A stretch of 64,000 nucleotides of DNA, taken from NCBI GenBank assembly GCA_017512745.1, contig JAFWEV010000060.1, forward strand, positions 57,715 through 121,714, written 5' to 3'. Shown one piece after another: positions 55,058 to 63,923 of the stretch. Positions within the stretch are counted from its first letter, which is position 1, and each line of letters opens with the position of its first letter. The notes under the pieces were generated by a model, which searched no databases, was not told the origin of the DNA, and saw only the letters and a program-made list of their open reading frames with translations. The translations under genes and the position numbers were made by a program. This DNA is from Oscillospiraceae bacterium. GTDB lineage: Bacteria; Bacillota; Clostridia; Oscillospirales; Ruminococcaceae.

Positions 55058-56074
55058 ATGGAAAAAATCAAAATCATTATGGATGTCGATACAGGTTCCG
55101 ATGACGCTATTGCTCTCGTTATGGCAATGCTCGAAGAAAAATTCGACTGTCTCGGAATCTGCGCAGTAAACGGAAACGTCGAAGTCAAACTCACGACGGA
55201 CAACTCCCTGAGAGTAGTCGAGTGCTGCGACAAGCAGGGCGTCGTCCCGGTATTCAAGGGCTGCGATCTTCCTATCGCCTCTACCCTTATGCCCTGGACA
55301 GCACAGTCCCTGAGACCTTTCCCGACACGTGAAGGAACACGTGAGGGCAAGACAGTCGTTCACGGCGACCATCTCCCGCTTCCCGAACCGACCATCAAGG
55401 AAGAGAAGGACAGCGCAGTCGTATGGCTCATCAATACTCTTCTCGAGTCTGACGGCGACATCATCCTCGTTCCGGTAGGTCCTCTTACAAACGTAGCTGT
55501 CGCCATGAGAGCCGACCCGAGGATCATCCCGAAGATCAAAAGGATCGTATACATGGGCGGCGGCGACAGAGTCAACAACACGTCCGCAGCTTCCGAGTTC
55601 AACGTATGGGCCGACCCCGAAGCACTCGAGATCGTCCTTCAGTCCGGAGTTGACTTCACAATGGTCCCGCTGGACGCAACACACGAAGCATACATGAACC
55701 TCGCTGACGCAGCCGAGATCCGCGAGATCGGCACAAAACCGGCAAAGCTCGTCGCAGATCTTATCGAGTCCAGGATCAGAGGCTACAGCGTCAACGACAA
55801 GGACAGCGCGGACAATGCTCTCGCTCCGATCCATGACGCTCTCGCAGTTTGCTCCATCATCCATCCTGAGTGCCTCGTGGACGTAGTCGACGTCATCTGC
55901 CACTGCGACATCTCCCGCGGTTTCGCATACGGCGAAACGATCATCGACTGGAGACATCGCGTAAAGTTCGATGAACCCGCAAATATCCACTTCGCAAAGC
56001 ATGCCGACAGAAATGTCTTTACGGCATGGGTCAAGGAAGTCCTTAAGAAAGACAAGGAGCGCCGCGGTCTGTGA
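55058..56074 (+). CDS. Nucleoside hydrolase (IUNH family), copy 3
   Basis: Predicted 338 residues. IIMDVDTGSDDAIALVMAM at the start holds the calcium site. LVPVGPLTNVAVAMRA, EFNVWADPEALEIV and MVPLDATHEAYMN follow, and LAPIHDALAVCSII carries the late Asp. It resembles copy 1 (27446) most, sharing DVDTGSDDA and PLDATH. It hydrolyses nucleosides in the cytoplasm. It is transcribed alone from the plus strand, with AAAGGAGAG before the ATG and a shared terminator after it. The intergenic region 54895-55057 holds no other gene. Confidence 0.92.
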   Translation: MEKIKIIMDVDTGSDDAIALVMAMLEEKFDCLGICAVNGNVEVKLTTDNSLRVVECCDKQGVVPVFKGCDLPIASTLMPWTAQSLRPFPTREGTREGKTVVHGDHLPLPEPTIKEEKDSAVVWLINTLLESDGDIILVPVGPLTNVAVAMRADPRIIPKIKRIVYMGGGDRVNNTSAASEFNVWADPEALEIVLQSGVDFTMVPLDATHEAYMNLADAAEIREIGTKPAKLVADLIESRIRGYSVNDKDSADNALAPIHDALAVCSIIHPECLVDVVDVICHCDISRGFAYGETIIDWRHRVKFDEPANIHFAKHADRNVFTAWVKEVLKKDKERRGL

Positions 56075-56100
56075 TCCGTAATCTCCTGAAGAAAAAGTGA

Positions 56101-56147
56101 AAACAAAAAGCGATCCGGCAGATATTCACATATCCGCCGGATCGCTT
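56101..56147. terminator. Convergent terminator between nucleoside hydrolase and exported protein genes
   Basis: Long stem AAGCGATCCGGC/GCCGGATCGCTT with inner GATAT/ATATC pairs (56108-56147). CTTTTTGTTTT follows on the minus strand. Confidence 0.85.
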
Positions 56148-56185
56148 AATGTCTCATGGTTTTATGTCCTGATCCTTACCTGTTG

Positions 56186-59100
56186 TCAGTGAAACCGCCA
56201 CTCGTTGTTCTCGACTCGCTGCTTCTGCTCCTCCAGCTTCCTGCCTATCTCATCGGGGTCAGTCTCCATCTGGTCACGCGCGTCAGGCATGTCTCCGAAA
56301 TCCAATGACTCTTTCACTTTCTGCCAGCAGCCGCTCATCCATGTGAATATCATCTGATACACCATGTCCGCGAGAGCCGCTATGTTCTCGAGAATATTGA
56401 TCTCGGCGCAGTACCCTAGGAGTCCTATGATTATCTTGCCGTCCTCGATGCGCACCGTAACGTCGTACGGGTTGAGCACATTTCCTCCCTCGTAGACTTT
56501 TCCGAGCTTCACTCCGATCCATTTCGCCAGGGCGTTGTAGATGACTTCCTTTGTGTCGGGACCGAGCGTCTCGGTGCCGTCGCTGTCGCCTCCCATCATG
56601 TAGTTTAGGATCATTGCCACACTTGCGCTTTCGGACACCCACTCTATGCCCTTCTTGCCGGTCTCTCCTATAAAGCGGGCGCCGTTATCGATGAGCCCTT
56701 CCTTGAGTTCTTTCGTCTCTTTGAATGCCGCATCACGCAGGTTTCTCGCCGTGTTGAGTGATTCTCTCGTGAGACCTCTGAGGTCCGTCTTGAGACTTCC
56801 GCGTATCGAATCGCCGAACGCCTTCTTGCCGGCTTCGTCGGCAATCTCTTTTATCCTGCCCTTGCAGATCTCTTTGAACTTGTCTCCGCAGGCCTTTGCT
56901 ATCTTTTCAAAGAGACCTGTGCATCTGTTCACTATAAATCCGAGGAACCACGCCTTGAAGCTCTCAAGTCCGAGATCCGCAAGCGCAGCTATCGCCGAGC
57001 GGTAGACATCGCCCTTCTCGCCGGACTGGCCGTAGTTATAATGACGGGCGAAACAAGTCAGCAGATATACCGCGATAACATATCCCAATACTTTCTTAAG
57101 CTCATCTGATACCGGAGGACGCTTGATCCTCATAATTTTTCCGCCCAGAGTAATCGTGGTATCCACACCCTGGTCAAGTGCCGAGTCGCCGAAGAATATT
57201 CCCGTAATAGCGGTCGACAGTGTGGATTCAGAGGCCTTGAGCACTGTCTCGATGAAGTCCGGCGCCGCGTCAATATTCCCGTTCGCCAGATATTCCCCGG
57301 CGTATTCCGCCAGAAGATTCTTGAGCGGGTTAATAAAGTTCATCGCGATCTTACCGTAGCCGCTGAAGTAATAAGTCGCGCCGTATTCGAGGGCCATGTC
57401 GCATGCTTTGACGAGCGTTGACGCCACAAGGATGTATCTCGTGCACATCGCCTCATACTGCTCATACGCTTCCCTGTTCTGCTTGTAGAAGACCACACCG
57501 GCGTTGATTACAGCCTTGCGTATATCCGCTATCTGAGTCGCGGAGTGGTCGTTTATGTGTTCCAGCATGGCCTTGAGCTGAGGATCGTTGCCCAATCCGA
57601 AATAGGAGATGTCTCTCTTCAGCCACTCATAAGCTTTGTTCCACTCCGCCGAACTCGGTCTCGAGGGCCTTTCGCCGTACACCGCCAGCGGTATGTCACC
57701 GTCAAAGTGAGCCCTGTCGCTGTCATATATCAGGCGCATCGTCGCCTCATACGGCTGCGCCAGTGAAGGAAGCGTCCGCAGCGGGTAAAACATGAGCCCT
57801 GTCTTGCCTCCGTGCCTCAACTGGTACTCAAAGTTATACAGGAACAGCATCCCGTATCTCCCGTTGTCCGTGGGATCTTCGTGGTTGCACGACGGATTTT
57901 TAAGTATCGTCGATTTCCCCGTCGCGCCTTCCACATAGCACACGGTGAAATCGAACAGGACAGGCTGGATCTTGGCGTGACCAGCGCCGGCGTTCATATT
58001 TTCCACCGTATCGATGACCATGCGGTCGTTCTTCACGATATCCCTTGCTGGCGAGACTGCCAGGCCGTCCGGATACAGTTCGACTGTGAAATAGTTGTTT
58101 ATTCTTAAGCCGTTGCCGAATATTGCCTCTATGGTTATGTGTCTGTCTTCCTTATCGGCAAATATGCCTCCGCGCTTCTCAATGCGGTCGGTATGGTTGT
58201 CTATAAGGGCGTAGTAGGTGAATCCGAGCTTCGGGTCGTGCTCGTAATCGATTATGAACCCGTCGTGATCGATGAACTGTATCACCTTAGGCTCCTCGAC
58301 GGCGTCAAGTATGACGAATCTCAGGCGCTCTTTTCCTCCCTCGCCTGCCACCATCTTTACGGTGGACAGATCCGAGTTGAGGTCCCAGTGACCGTCGCCG
58401 GTATCTCTCGGGAAAGCTATCCTCGGCTCTTCTACCAGGCGGAACACTACGCTTCTGCGCACCGTTCCTCCGGGGCCGCTCAGAGTGAATATCACAGTGC
58501 CCTTCTCGGCGTCCGTACCCTGCGGCGCGGTGACCTCCGCCGCCATGTACGCGCCTTCAATCCCTGTCTGGCGGACGTTCAGATTCTCACCTGCCGACCT
58601 TATCTTTACGGTCTGCTCGGGGCAGTCGTATTCCTTGCCCTCTATGATCTGGGATACCCTGCAGAAGACCTTGAGCGGTTGCCCGCCCTTCTGTATGGCG
58701 TCGCCAAATGCCTTGTAGACATACATCTTGTATCTCTTCTGCTGCTCTTCCTCCTGCTTCTTCTTTCCTGAAGAGGATGAGAGCGCTCCGGCAGCCGCAA
58801 GGGCTCCCGCGGCGCTGACAGCGACGGCCGCCGCTGTCGAACCGTCTTTGTTATCATCGTTGCGTGGTCTCGGATTCAGTATCTCCGGGATTATCTCCGT
58901 TCCGGAGTCCTCGCCCGGAGTCTGTTCGGCATCGGTTGTAACGTTCTGAGTGATCCCTCCCGGAGCGTCGACGACCGTGACGAAGAAGTACAATTCACCC
59001 TGAAAAGAATGTATCCTGAGCCAGAACTGTGAAGCCTGTTCGGGAACGGTAAACGTGTATGTTCCCTGTAGCTGTCCGGCGTTGATCAAGTTTCCCTGAG

Positions 59101-59530
59101 AATCATAGGCGTCGAAATAGTACTCCTCCCAGTCGATACATCTGTCATAGGGGAAATCTCTTGGCAAATTGTATACCCCGTCTGTCACCTCGAATCTCGC
59201 ATACGGGGTGATGTCAGTGCTCCCGTCGAAATAATAGGACTTCATATGTATGAACATGCCATCGGAGGAGGCGCGGAACTGAAGCGTCAGCGGCTGTCCG
59301 TACACCATCTGAGCGGTCCAGATATATCCGATGATCTCGCCGCTGGCCTTCGATCTTGCCGTCTCGAGATTGGTGACCCTGAGCCCTTCGAGAGCAAACC
59401 ATCCGCCGTCGTCGAAAACATGTTCAAAATAGAAATCGTCCTCAGCGGCCGAAACTGTCAGGGATATAAGCATGACGGATGTCAGCAGTACGCAGATGAA
59501 TATGACTGCGATCTTTCTCATCTTTTTCAT
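56186..59530 (-). CDS. Large exported or membrane-bound protein of unknown function
   Basis: Predicted 1114 residues, not recognised. The N-terminus MKKMRKIAVIFICVLLTSVM is a signal peptide ending near AAEDD. Residues about 30-215 are beta-rich, with aromatic residues (FYFEHVFDDGGWFALEGLRV). An Ala-rich, hydrophobic segment (about 231-252, AAAVAVSAAGALAAAGALSS) then meets KKKQEEEQQKRYKMYVYKAFGD, which looks like a membrane pass with a cytoplasmic start. Further beta domains, two Cys motifs (CNHED, DYDCPEQ-like) and a long helical C-terminal half with GYVIAVYLLTCFARHYN follow. The ATG at 59530 overlaps the stop of the zinc-ribbon gene (ATGA) and has GGAGGGG upstream. The first in-frame start further up has none. 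No catalytic motif was found. It belongs to a cluster with three zinc-ribbon proteins. Confidence 0.85.
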   Translation of the reverse strand: MKKMRKIAVIFICVLLTSVMLISLTVSAAEDDFYFEHVFDDGGWFALEGLRVTNLETARSKASGEIIGYIWTAQMVYGQPLTLQFRASSDGMFIHMKSYYFDGSTDITPYARFEVTDGVYNLPRDFPYDRCIDWEEYYFDAYDSQGNLINAGQLQGTYTFTVPEQASQFWLRIHSFQGELYFFVTVVDAPGGITQNVTTDAEQTPGEDSGTEIIPEILNPRPRNDDNKDGSTAAAVAVSAAGALAAAGALSSSSGKKKQEEEQQKRYKMYVYKAFGDAIQKGGQPLKVFCRVSQIIEGKEYDCPEQTVKIRSAGENLNVRQTGIEGAYMAAEVTAPQGTDAEKGTVIFTLSGPGGTVRRSVVFRLVEEPRIAFPRDTGDGHWDLNSDLSTVKMVAGEGGKERLRFVILDAVEEPKVIQFIDHDGFIIDYEHDPKLGFTYYALIDNHTDRIEKRGGIFADKEDRHITIEAIFGNGLRINNYFTVELYPDGLAVSPARDIVKNDRMVIDTVENMNAGAGHAKIQPVLFDFTVCYVEGATGKSTILKNPSCNHEDPTDNGRYGMLFLYNFEYQLRHGGKTGLMFYPLRTLPSLAQPYEATMRLIYDSDRAHFDGDIPLAVYGERPSRPSSAEWNKAYEWLKRDISYFGLGNDPQLKAMLEHINDHSATQIADIRKAVINAGVVFYKQNREAYEQYEAMCTRYILVASTLVKACDMALEYGATYYFSGYGKIAMNFINPLKNLLAEYAGEYLANGNIDAAPDFIETVLKASESTLSTAITGIFFGDSALDQGVDTTITLGGKIMRIKRPPVSDELKKVLGYVIAVYLLTCFARHYNYGQSGEKGDVYRSAIAALADLGLESFKAWFLGFIVNRCTGLFEKIAKACGDKFKEICKGRIKEIADEAGKKAFGDSIRGSLKTDLRGLTRESLNTARNLRDAAFKETKELKEGLIDNGARFIGETGKKGIEWVSESASVAMILNYMMGGDSDGTETLGPDTKEVIYNALAKWIGVKLGKVYEGGNVLNPYDVTVRIEDGKIIIGLLGYCAEINILENIAALADMVYQMIFTWMSGCWQKVKESLDFGDMPDARDQMETDPDEIGRKLEEQKQRVENNEWRFH

Positions 59531-60510
59531 AGCAGCCCCTCCAGTACCCCGAACGCCGTCAGCACCGTTGCTATTGCAAATCCCAATGTTATTCCCGTGA
59601 GGAGACCGAGGCATTTGCCCTTAACCTCGCTGCGGAAACCATCGGTTTTCCTTGAAGTCAATGATTTCGCGAGATCGTAGAGCTTTCCGCTCTCGCCGCC
59701 CATTGCCTGCATTGCGAGCAGCGTTCCGGCGATCCCCGCCATTGCGGTCTCATCAGATGCGCCCGTTCCGGCGAAGAACAGATATACCGCCGCTCCTATT
59801 ATGATACCCAGGAGTATTCCGAGGATCCCGCGTTTCTGTCCCTTTCCGGTGAACAGTGCCGCAAGCCCTTTGAAAGTCCTGCCGATACCTCCGTTGAATA
59901 CGGAGAGTATCGCCGCGGCGACCGTCCCTTTTCCGAGAATCCCTCCGACCATTCCCGCTATGGGGCGGCCGTATCCGCCCTTGGAATACGTGAGCCAGGA
60001 GAGTATCTTCACGAGTTCCGAACCGGAGTCTTTGAAATAATCGAGCGCGAACCACATCCCCGCGAGGAGTATCGTCCCTATAAGTGCTCCCGGTTTTGTG
60101 ATGATCTTTAGAGCTCCTCCGAGATATGAACCGAGAGCGTGGAATATCCCGGCAATTGGTGAGAACACCTTCGCGGCTTCACTCGCGATCCCCTGCATTC
60201 CGATCTCCCCGAAGTCCACTTCGCCGGGGAACGAGAGCGCGCTCCGCCCCGTCATCTGTTCGACGAGCTTCACTGGCCTCTGCACGGCATTGTTCACGGG
60301 AGTGGTTTCCACCGGAGCCGTCAGGACATGGGGTGGCTTTTTCTGTACGGGCTGCGTTGTCCTCTGCCTGGGCGTAGGACTCTGCACTTTCGGCGCGGGT
60401 TGTCCCGCCTTAACGGGCGGCTTAAAAACAGGAAGCAGATGCCCGCACACATGACAGAACTTCGCTTCCACGCGTATCTGGCTTCCGCAGTAAGGACAGA
60501 ATCTGGCCAT
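59527..60510 (-). CDS. Zinc-ribbon multi-pass membrane protein
   Basis: Predicted 327 residues. The N-terminus MARFCPYCGSQIRVEAKFCH holds the zinc ribbon CPYCG...CHVCG (Cys5, Cys8, Cys19, Cys22). A Pro/Thr/Gln-rich linker (30-85) follows. From about residue 105 there are five or so hydrophobic, Gly-rich helices (GSYLGGALKIITKPGALIGT, GILGILLGIIIGAAVYLFF, GITLGFAIATVLTAFGVL). No enzyme signature. The start is set by GGGAGGTATTGAG. It is coupled to the giant exported protein by a 4-base overlap, so the two likely form one complex or system, with the ribbon in the cytoplasm. Confidence 0.85.
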   Translation of the reverse strand: MARFCPYCGSQIRVEAKFCHVCGHLLPVFKPPVKAGQPAPKVQSPTPRQRTTQPVQKKPPHVLTAPVETTPVNNAVQRPVKLVEQMTGRSALSFPGEVDFGEIGMQGIASEAAKVFSPIAGIFHALGSYLGGALKIITKPGALIGTILLAGMWFALDYFKDSGSELVKILSWLTYSKGGYGRPIAGMVGGILGKGTVAAAILSVFNGGIGRTFKGLAALFTGKGQKRGILGILLGIIIGAAVYLFFAGTGASDETAMAGIAGTLLAMQAMGGESGKLYDLAKSLTSRKTDGFRSEVKGKCLGLLTGITLGFAIATVLTAFGVLEGLL

Positions 60511-60697
60511 CTCAATACCTCCCTATCTTTTCTTACATTCCCATTATTACATAAATATATATGCTGTGGCTACAGGATACCTTTCCCCGCTATCCGTATT
60601 TCAATCACCGGCCGTGTTTAACATCGGATGGCTTAATAAATTACCTCTAATCGGCCAGACTCTCCAGCAAAACAGACCTTTTTACATAATATTGATA

Positions 60698-60747
60698 TAA
60701 ATACAGGACTGCCGCAGCTCTTTCAGTCTGCAGCAGTCCTTGTATTT
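60698..60747 (-). terminator. Terminator after the two small zinc-ribbon genes
   Basis: Long hairpin with AAATAC/GTATTT outer arms and GGACTGC/GCAGTCC, GCAG/CTGC inner arms, 8 bases past the stop at 60755. It separates the two transcription units of the zinc-ribbon cluster. The rest of 60511-60697 holds no gene I can support and presumably the promoter of the gene at 59527-60510. Confidence 0.75.
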
Positions 60748-60754
60748 TTGCCGT

Positions 60755-61315
60755 TCAGGGCTCCAAGCCCTCGCGCACCGAGGAATCGTACAGAAGTACG
60801 GTTATGCTGTCCTCACCCTTTTCGTAAATACCGTATACCGTATATACCACTGACGGGTCTTTGATGAGCACCGGAACCTCATCCGTGCTGTATTCTTCCG
60901 TATAGATATTGGCGTCGCCTCTGTCCGCGGATACCCTAATCCCCTGAGGTTTACCCGGAAGATACAGAGAAACGTCCACTTCATCCAGATCCGTGAACAG
61001 GTAGAACTCGTCCGTCTCTTTATTGTAGCCCACAGTATATGACTCGCTCTCAAGCGGTCTCATCTCGCTGCCCCTGTTTGTCCCGGTGAGTATCCCGATG
61101 AAGACAAGCAGCACGAGAAACACCGCTCGGAATATCGGGTTGGAAGTTATGAATTCGAGAGTCATGTAACTTTTGAGTTTTTTGATGCCGTCGAGTCTGC
61201 CGAAAAAAGTCCGGTCGTACGCCTCATCCCTTTGCTCTTCCGTGAAGGGGTGACCGCAGTTTTCGCAGTAATGCGCACATATGAGATTCTCGCTGCCGCA
61301 GTTTTTACATTTCAT
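60755..61315 (-). CDS. Zinc-ribbon membrane protein, small
   Basis: Predicted 186 residues from the ATG at 61315, which has AGGAGG 8 bases upstream; upstream extensions lack one. MKCKNCGSENLICAHYCENC gives the ribbon (Cys3, Cys6, Cys17, Cys20). A linker with FFGRLDGIKKLKSYMTLEF leads to one membrane helix (FRAVFLVLLVFIGILTG), and the C-terminal 100 residues should lie outside and are beta-rich (SYTVGYNKETDEFYLFTDL, VSLYLPGKPQGI). No enzyme motif. It lies 13 bases after the related gene at 61329-62129, with which it shares the ribbon-helix-outer domain plan. Confidence 0.8.
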   Translation of the reverse strand: MKCKNCGSENLICAHYCENCGHPFTEEQRDEAYDRTFFGRLDGIKKLKSYMTLEFITSNPIFRAVFLVLLVFIGILTGTNRGSEMRPLESESYTVGYNKETDEFYLFTDLDEVDVSLYLPGKPQGIRVSADRGDANIYTEEYSTDEVPVLIKDPSVVYTVYGIYEKGEDSITVLLYDSSVREGLEP

Positions 61316-61328
61316 CAGCATCACCTCC

Positions 61329-62129
61329 TCAGCCGGTTGCCAGGATCTCGGCAATATACCAGTTTCCGTCCGCTTTGACCAGAACAAACATGAACGGATC
61401 GCTTCTCACCGCGGGAGATTCGTCCGAACGGTCGTCCTTGTATACATTGACGGCGTGGACTTCGGCCACGTCATATCCGTCCGCCAACAGCTTCTGGCCG
61501 GTATCCGTCGCAGGATGGTTCCATGTTATACCCTCGTAGTCGATATCCGTATAGGTCGCCTTATATCCGAAGGCGTAATAGAATTCGTTGCCGATCGCGA
61601 CTCCGTACGATAACGGCAGGAAATAGTCGGCCGACGGCTTCTCCGGTTCTCCGAGTCCGCCCGGATCCCCCGTTTCGCTCATCAGCAGCTCATAGAATAC
61701 CGCATGTTCAAAACTGTGGACCGTATTTATAACAGCCTGGCGGTCCTCCCTGTTCTGCGATGATCCGTGCTGTTCCTGCGCCTCCGTACCGGACTCTTCC
61801 GCCGCGTAGGACTGCTGTTCGCCAGGGCGGCGCGGGGAACTCATATCCTCTATATATAAGGGCAGCGACGGCGAAAAGAGATTCACGGCGATTATCCCGA
61901 CTATCAGCAGGGATACCACCACTCCGTAAAGATGCGAAAGGATCCAGTTTTTGAGCGCCGAAAAAGCGGTGTCCTCCACCTTCTCTTTCAGCTTTTCCTT
62001 TGTGTTCCGCAGAAGATATTCTCTGAACGGAGAATCTTTCTCCGGGATCTTCTTTTTGCATGACGGACAGATACCGGCGTCCGTTTCAAGAAGAGAACCG
62101 CAGAATATGCAGTAGCGTTTTCCTTCCAT
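61329..62129 (-). CDS. Zinc-ribbon membrane protein with NTF2-like outer domain
   Basis: Predicted 266 residues. The ribbon CIFCG...CPSCKK supplies Cys7, Cys10, Cys21 and Cys24. A charged helix (REYLLRNTKEKLKEKVED) leads to one membrane helix at about 69-86 (GVVVSLLIVGIIAVNLF). Outside, a Ser/Gln-rich linker is followed by INTVHSFEHAVFYELL and, at the end, DGNWYIAEILA, the pattern of an NTF2-like domain. It starts the two-gene unit with the small zinc-ribbon protein. Function unknown; a sensor or anchoring protein for the large exported partner is possible. Confidence 0.82.
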   Translation of the reverse strand: MEGKRYCIFCGSLLETDAGICPSCKKKIPEKDSPFREYLLRNTKEKLKEKVEDTAFSALKNWILSHLYGVVVSLLIVGIIAVNLFSPSLPLYIEDMSSPRRPGEQQSYAAEESGTEAQEQHGSSQNREDRQAVINTVHSFEHAVFYELLMSETGDPGGLGEPEKPSADYFLPLSYGVAIGNEFYYAFGYKATYTDIDYEGITWNHPATDTGQKLLADGYDVAEVHAVNVYKDDRSDESPAVRSDPFMFVLVKADGNWYIAEILATG

Positions 62130-62275
62130 TTTTCAAAACTTTTCCTTGTCTGTATTGGCTGCAATCGTGTATGCGCGTGGCAAATGCTTCTGTCTGTATA
62201 ATAATCCGTAAGCCGTTTTATTCCAAGTCCCGCAGTTCCCGGAAAAGCCGTTCACCTCCATATGTAGGTTTGCAA

Positions 62276-62304
62276 TTGCCGCTTTTATATGTCATGTTTA
62301 TTAT
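62276..62304 (+). promoter_or_regulatory. Promoter of the 5'-nucleotidase-like gene
   Basis: TTGCCG (62276-62281), 17-base spacer, TATTAT (62299-62304). Transcription would start about 40 bases before the ATG. The opposing promoter of the zinc-ribbon genes should be in the same 220-base gap. Confidence 0.55.
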
Positions 62305-62349
62305 GTAAAGATATGCACTCTGACTACATTTCTTTCCGGAGGTTTTCTA

Positions 62350-63825
62350 ATGGCAGTTATAAGAGACAGATATAAAAAAATAACGCTTCTCCATTCAAAC
62401 GACATGCACGGGGACTTTCTTCCCGAGTTCAAGAACGGCAAGATAACCGGAGGCCTTTCGAGACTGTCCGGATACGTAAAGCAAGCGAGAAAGAATGATC
62501 CGAACGTTGTATATGCAATAGCCGGCGACATGTTCCGCGGTTCGATCATCGATTCGGAATATCTCGGTCTCTCCACGATCGATCTTGTGAACCTTCTCAA
62601 CCCGGATGTGGCGACGATAGGCAATCACGAAGTCGATTACGGTCTTGCTCATCTTCTGTTCCTCGAGAAATGCGCGCGTTTCCCGATCATCAACGCGGAT
62701 CTGTTCGTCACCATTAACAACACCCGCCTGTTCACCCCCTACTACAATCTTGAGATCGACGGGATGAGGATCCTCTTCATCGGTATCCTGACGCAGGAAG
62801 TTCTCTCTTCCACCAAGTCTGAAAAGGTCATAGGCACGTTCGTCGATATCGAGGAAGCCGCCAAGGAGATCGGCATAATCTGCGACAACTACCGTACTAC
62901 AGATACGGACATGACAGTCCTGCTCACGCATATCGGCTATGAAAAGGACTGCGAGCTTGCTAAAAAGCTCGATCCGAGCCTCGGCGTGGATCTGATCATC
63001 GGCGGACATTCGCACACATTCATGGATAAACCGACCATAATCAACGATATACCCATAGTTCAAGCCGGTACGGGTACTGACGTAATAGGAAGATTCGATC
63101 TCGAATACGACACCATTGCCCACAAGCTTATAAAGAGAAAGTGGACATGCGTGCCGATCAATCAGGATACTGCCGAGACCGACCCGGTCATGGAGGACCT
63201 GCTCGACAGGTACAAGACCATGACGGATATGAAGTACAAGAGAGTTCTCACCCGCTTTGCAAGGACTCTCACCCATCCGTCGAGAGAGCAGGAGACCGAG
63301 CTCGGCAACCTCTACTCAGACATGATGCAGGATGAGAGCAGCTTCGATATCATGATGTTCGGTTCCGGATCCATCCGCAAAAAGGAACTCGGCCCGATCG
63401 TCGAATATCAGGAGATGCTTGAGAATACGCCGTTCGACGACGTTCTCTGGATGCTCGATTTCACCGGCGCCCAGTTCAGGCAGATGGTGCAGCATCTGAT
63501 GCGGGATGAGGCGTGGCTCGGCGAGACCGAGTTCTACCAGTTCTCAAAAGGTGTGAAGATCAAATACAGAAAGAGCACCCACACGATCGAAGAGCTCAAG
63601 TTCAGAGGCGAAGACGTCACTGACGACATGCATCTGCTCATAGCTCTGCAGAACTATCACTACAAGAACTTTGATGAATTCCTCGGAGTACCTCTCGAGG
63701 AGGTCAGGAAAAACAGAAAGCCGCGGATCGTCGCGACTTCCGTAAACAATATCGTCGAGGAATATCTTTCTACACATCAGGGGCTCGACGCCCATGTTGA
63801 GGGCAGAATAGAAGTCCTCGACTGA
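62350..63825 (+). CDS. 5'-nucleotidase/UshA-like metallophosphoesterase
   Basis: Predicted 491 residues. The two-metal phosphoesterase motifs are present: LLHSNDMHGDF (Asp18, His20), AIAGDMFRGS (Asp60), TIGNHEVDYG, LTHIGYEKD and GGHSHTFM. The C-terminal UshA-type domain runs from LTRFARTLTHPSREQETELGN with NLYSDMMQ and GSGSIRK, the substrate-binding part. Family members split nucleoside phosphates, UDP-sugars or cyclic nucleotides. Unlike UshA it has no signal peptide, which suggests the cytoplasm. With three nucleoside hydrolases nearby it could feed base salvage (inference). Start by CCGGAGG, 10 bases upstream. Confidence 0.9.
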   Translation: MAVIRDRYKKITLLHSNDMHGDFLPEFKNGKITGGLSRLSGYVKQARKNDPNVVYAIAGDMFRGSIIDSEYLGLSTIDLVNLLNPDVATIGNHEVDYGLAHLLFLEKCARFPIINADLFVTINNTRLFTPYYNLEIDGMRILFIGILTQEVLSSTKSEKVIGTFVDIEEAAKEIGIICDNYRTTDTDMTVLLTHIGYEKDCELAKKLDPSLGVDLIIGGHSHTFMDKPTIINDIPIVQAGTGTDVIGRFDLEYDTIAHKLIKRKWTCVPINQDTAETDPVMEDLLDRYKTMTDMKYKRVLTRFARTLTHPSREQETELGNLYSDMMQDESSFDIMMFGSGSIRKKELGPIVEYQEMLENTPFDDVLWMLDFTGAQFRQMVQHLMRDEAWLGETEFYQFSKGVKIKYRKSTHTIEELKFRGEDVTDDMHLLIALQNYHYKNFDEFLGVPLEEVRKNRKPRIVATSVNNIVEEYLSTHQGLDAHVEGRIEVLD

Positions 63826-63868
63826 CCGGAAATATATCAGTATCTGCCGCATACCGAAGAATGATATG

Positions 63869-63918
63869 ATCCCTCCAAAGTAGACAAGGTAAAAAACCAA
63901 AATCTACGAAGGAGGGAT
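63869..63918 (+). promoter_or_regulatory. Stem that can hide the transposase ribosome site
   Basis: ATCCCTCC (63869-63876) pairs with GGAGGGAT (63911-63918), and GTAGA (63880-63884) with TCTAC (63903-63907), with an AAA/GAA internal loop. The GGAGGGA ribosome site is inside the stem. Transcripts entering from outside would fold it and block transposase synthesis, as known for IS10 and IS50. Confidence 0.6.
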
Positions 63919-63923
63919 TTTTC

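Noticed and set aside
55055..56002. 315-codon open frame antisense to the third nucleoside hydrolase
   Set aside because: It is fully covered by a gene with intact active-site motifs; the antisense product has a Val/Asp/Cys-rich composition typical of shadow frames.
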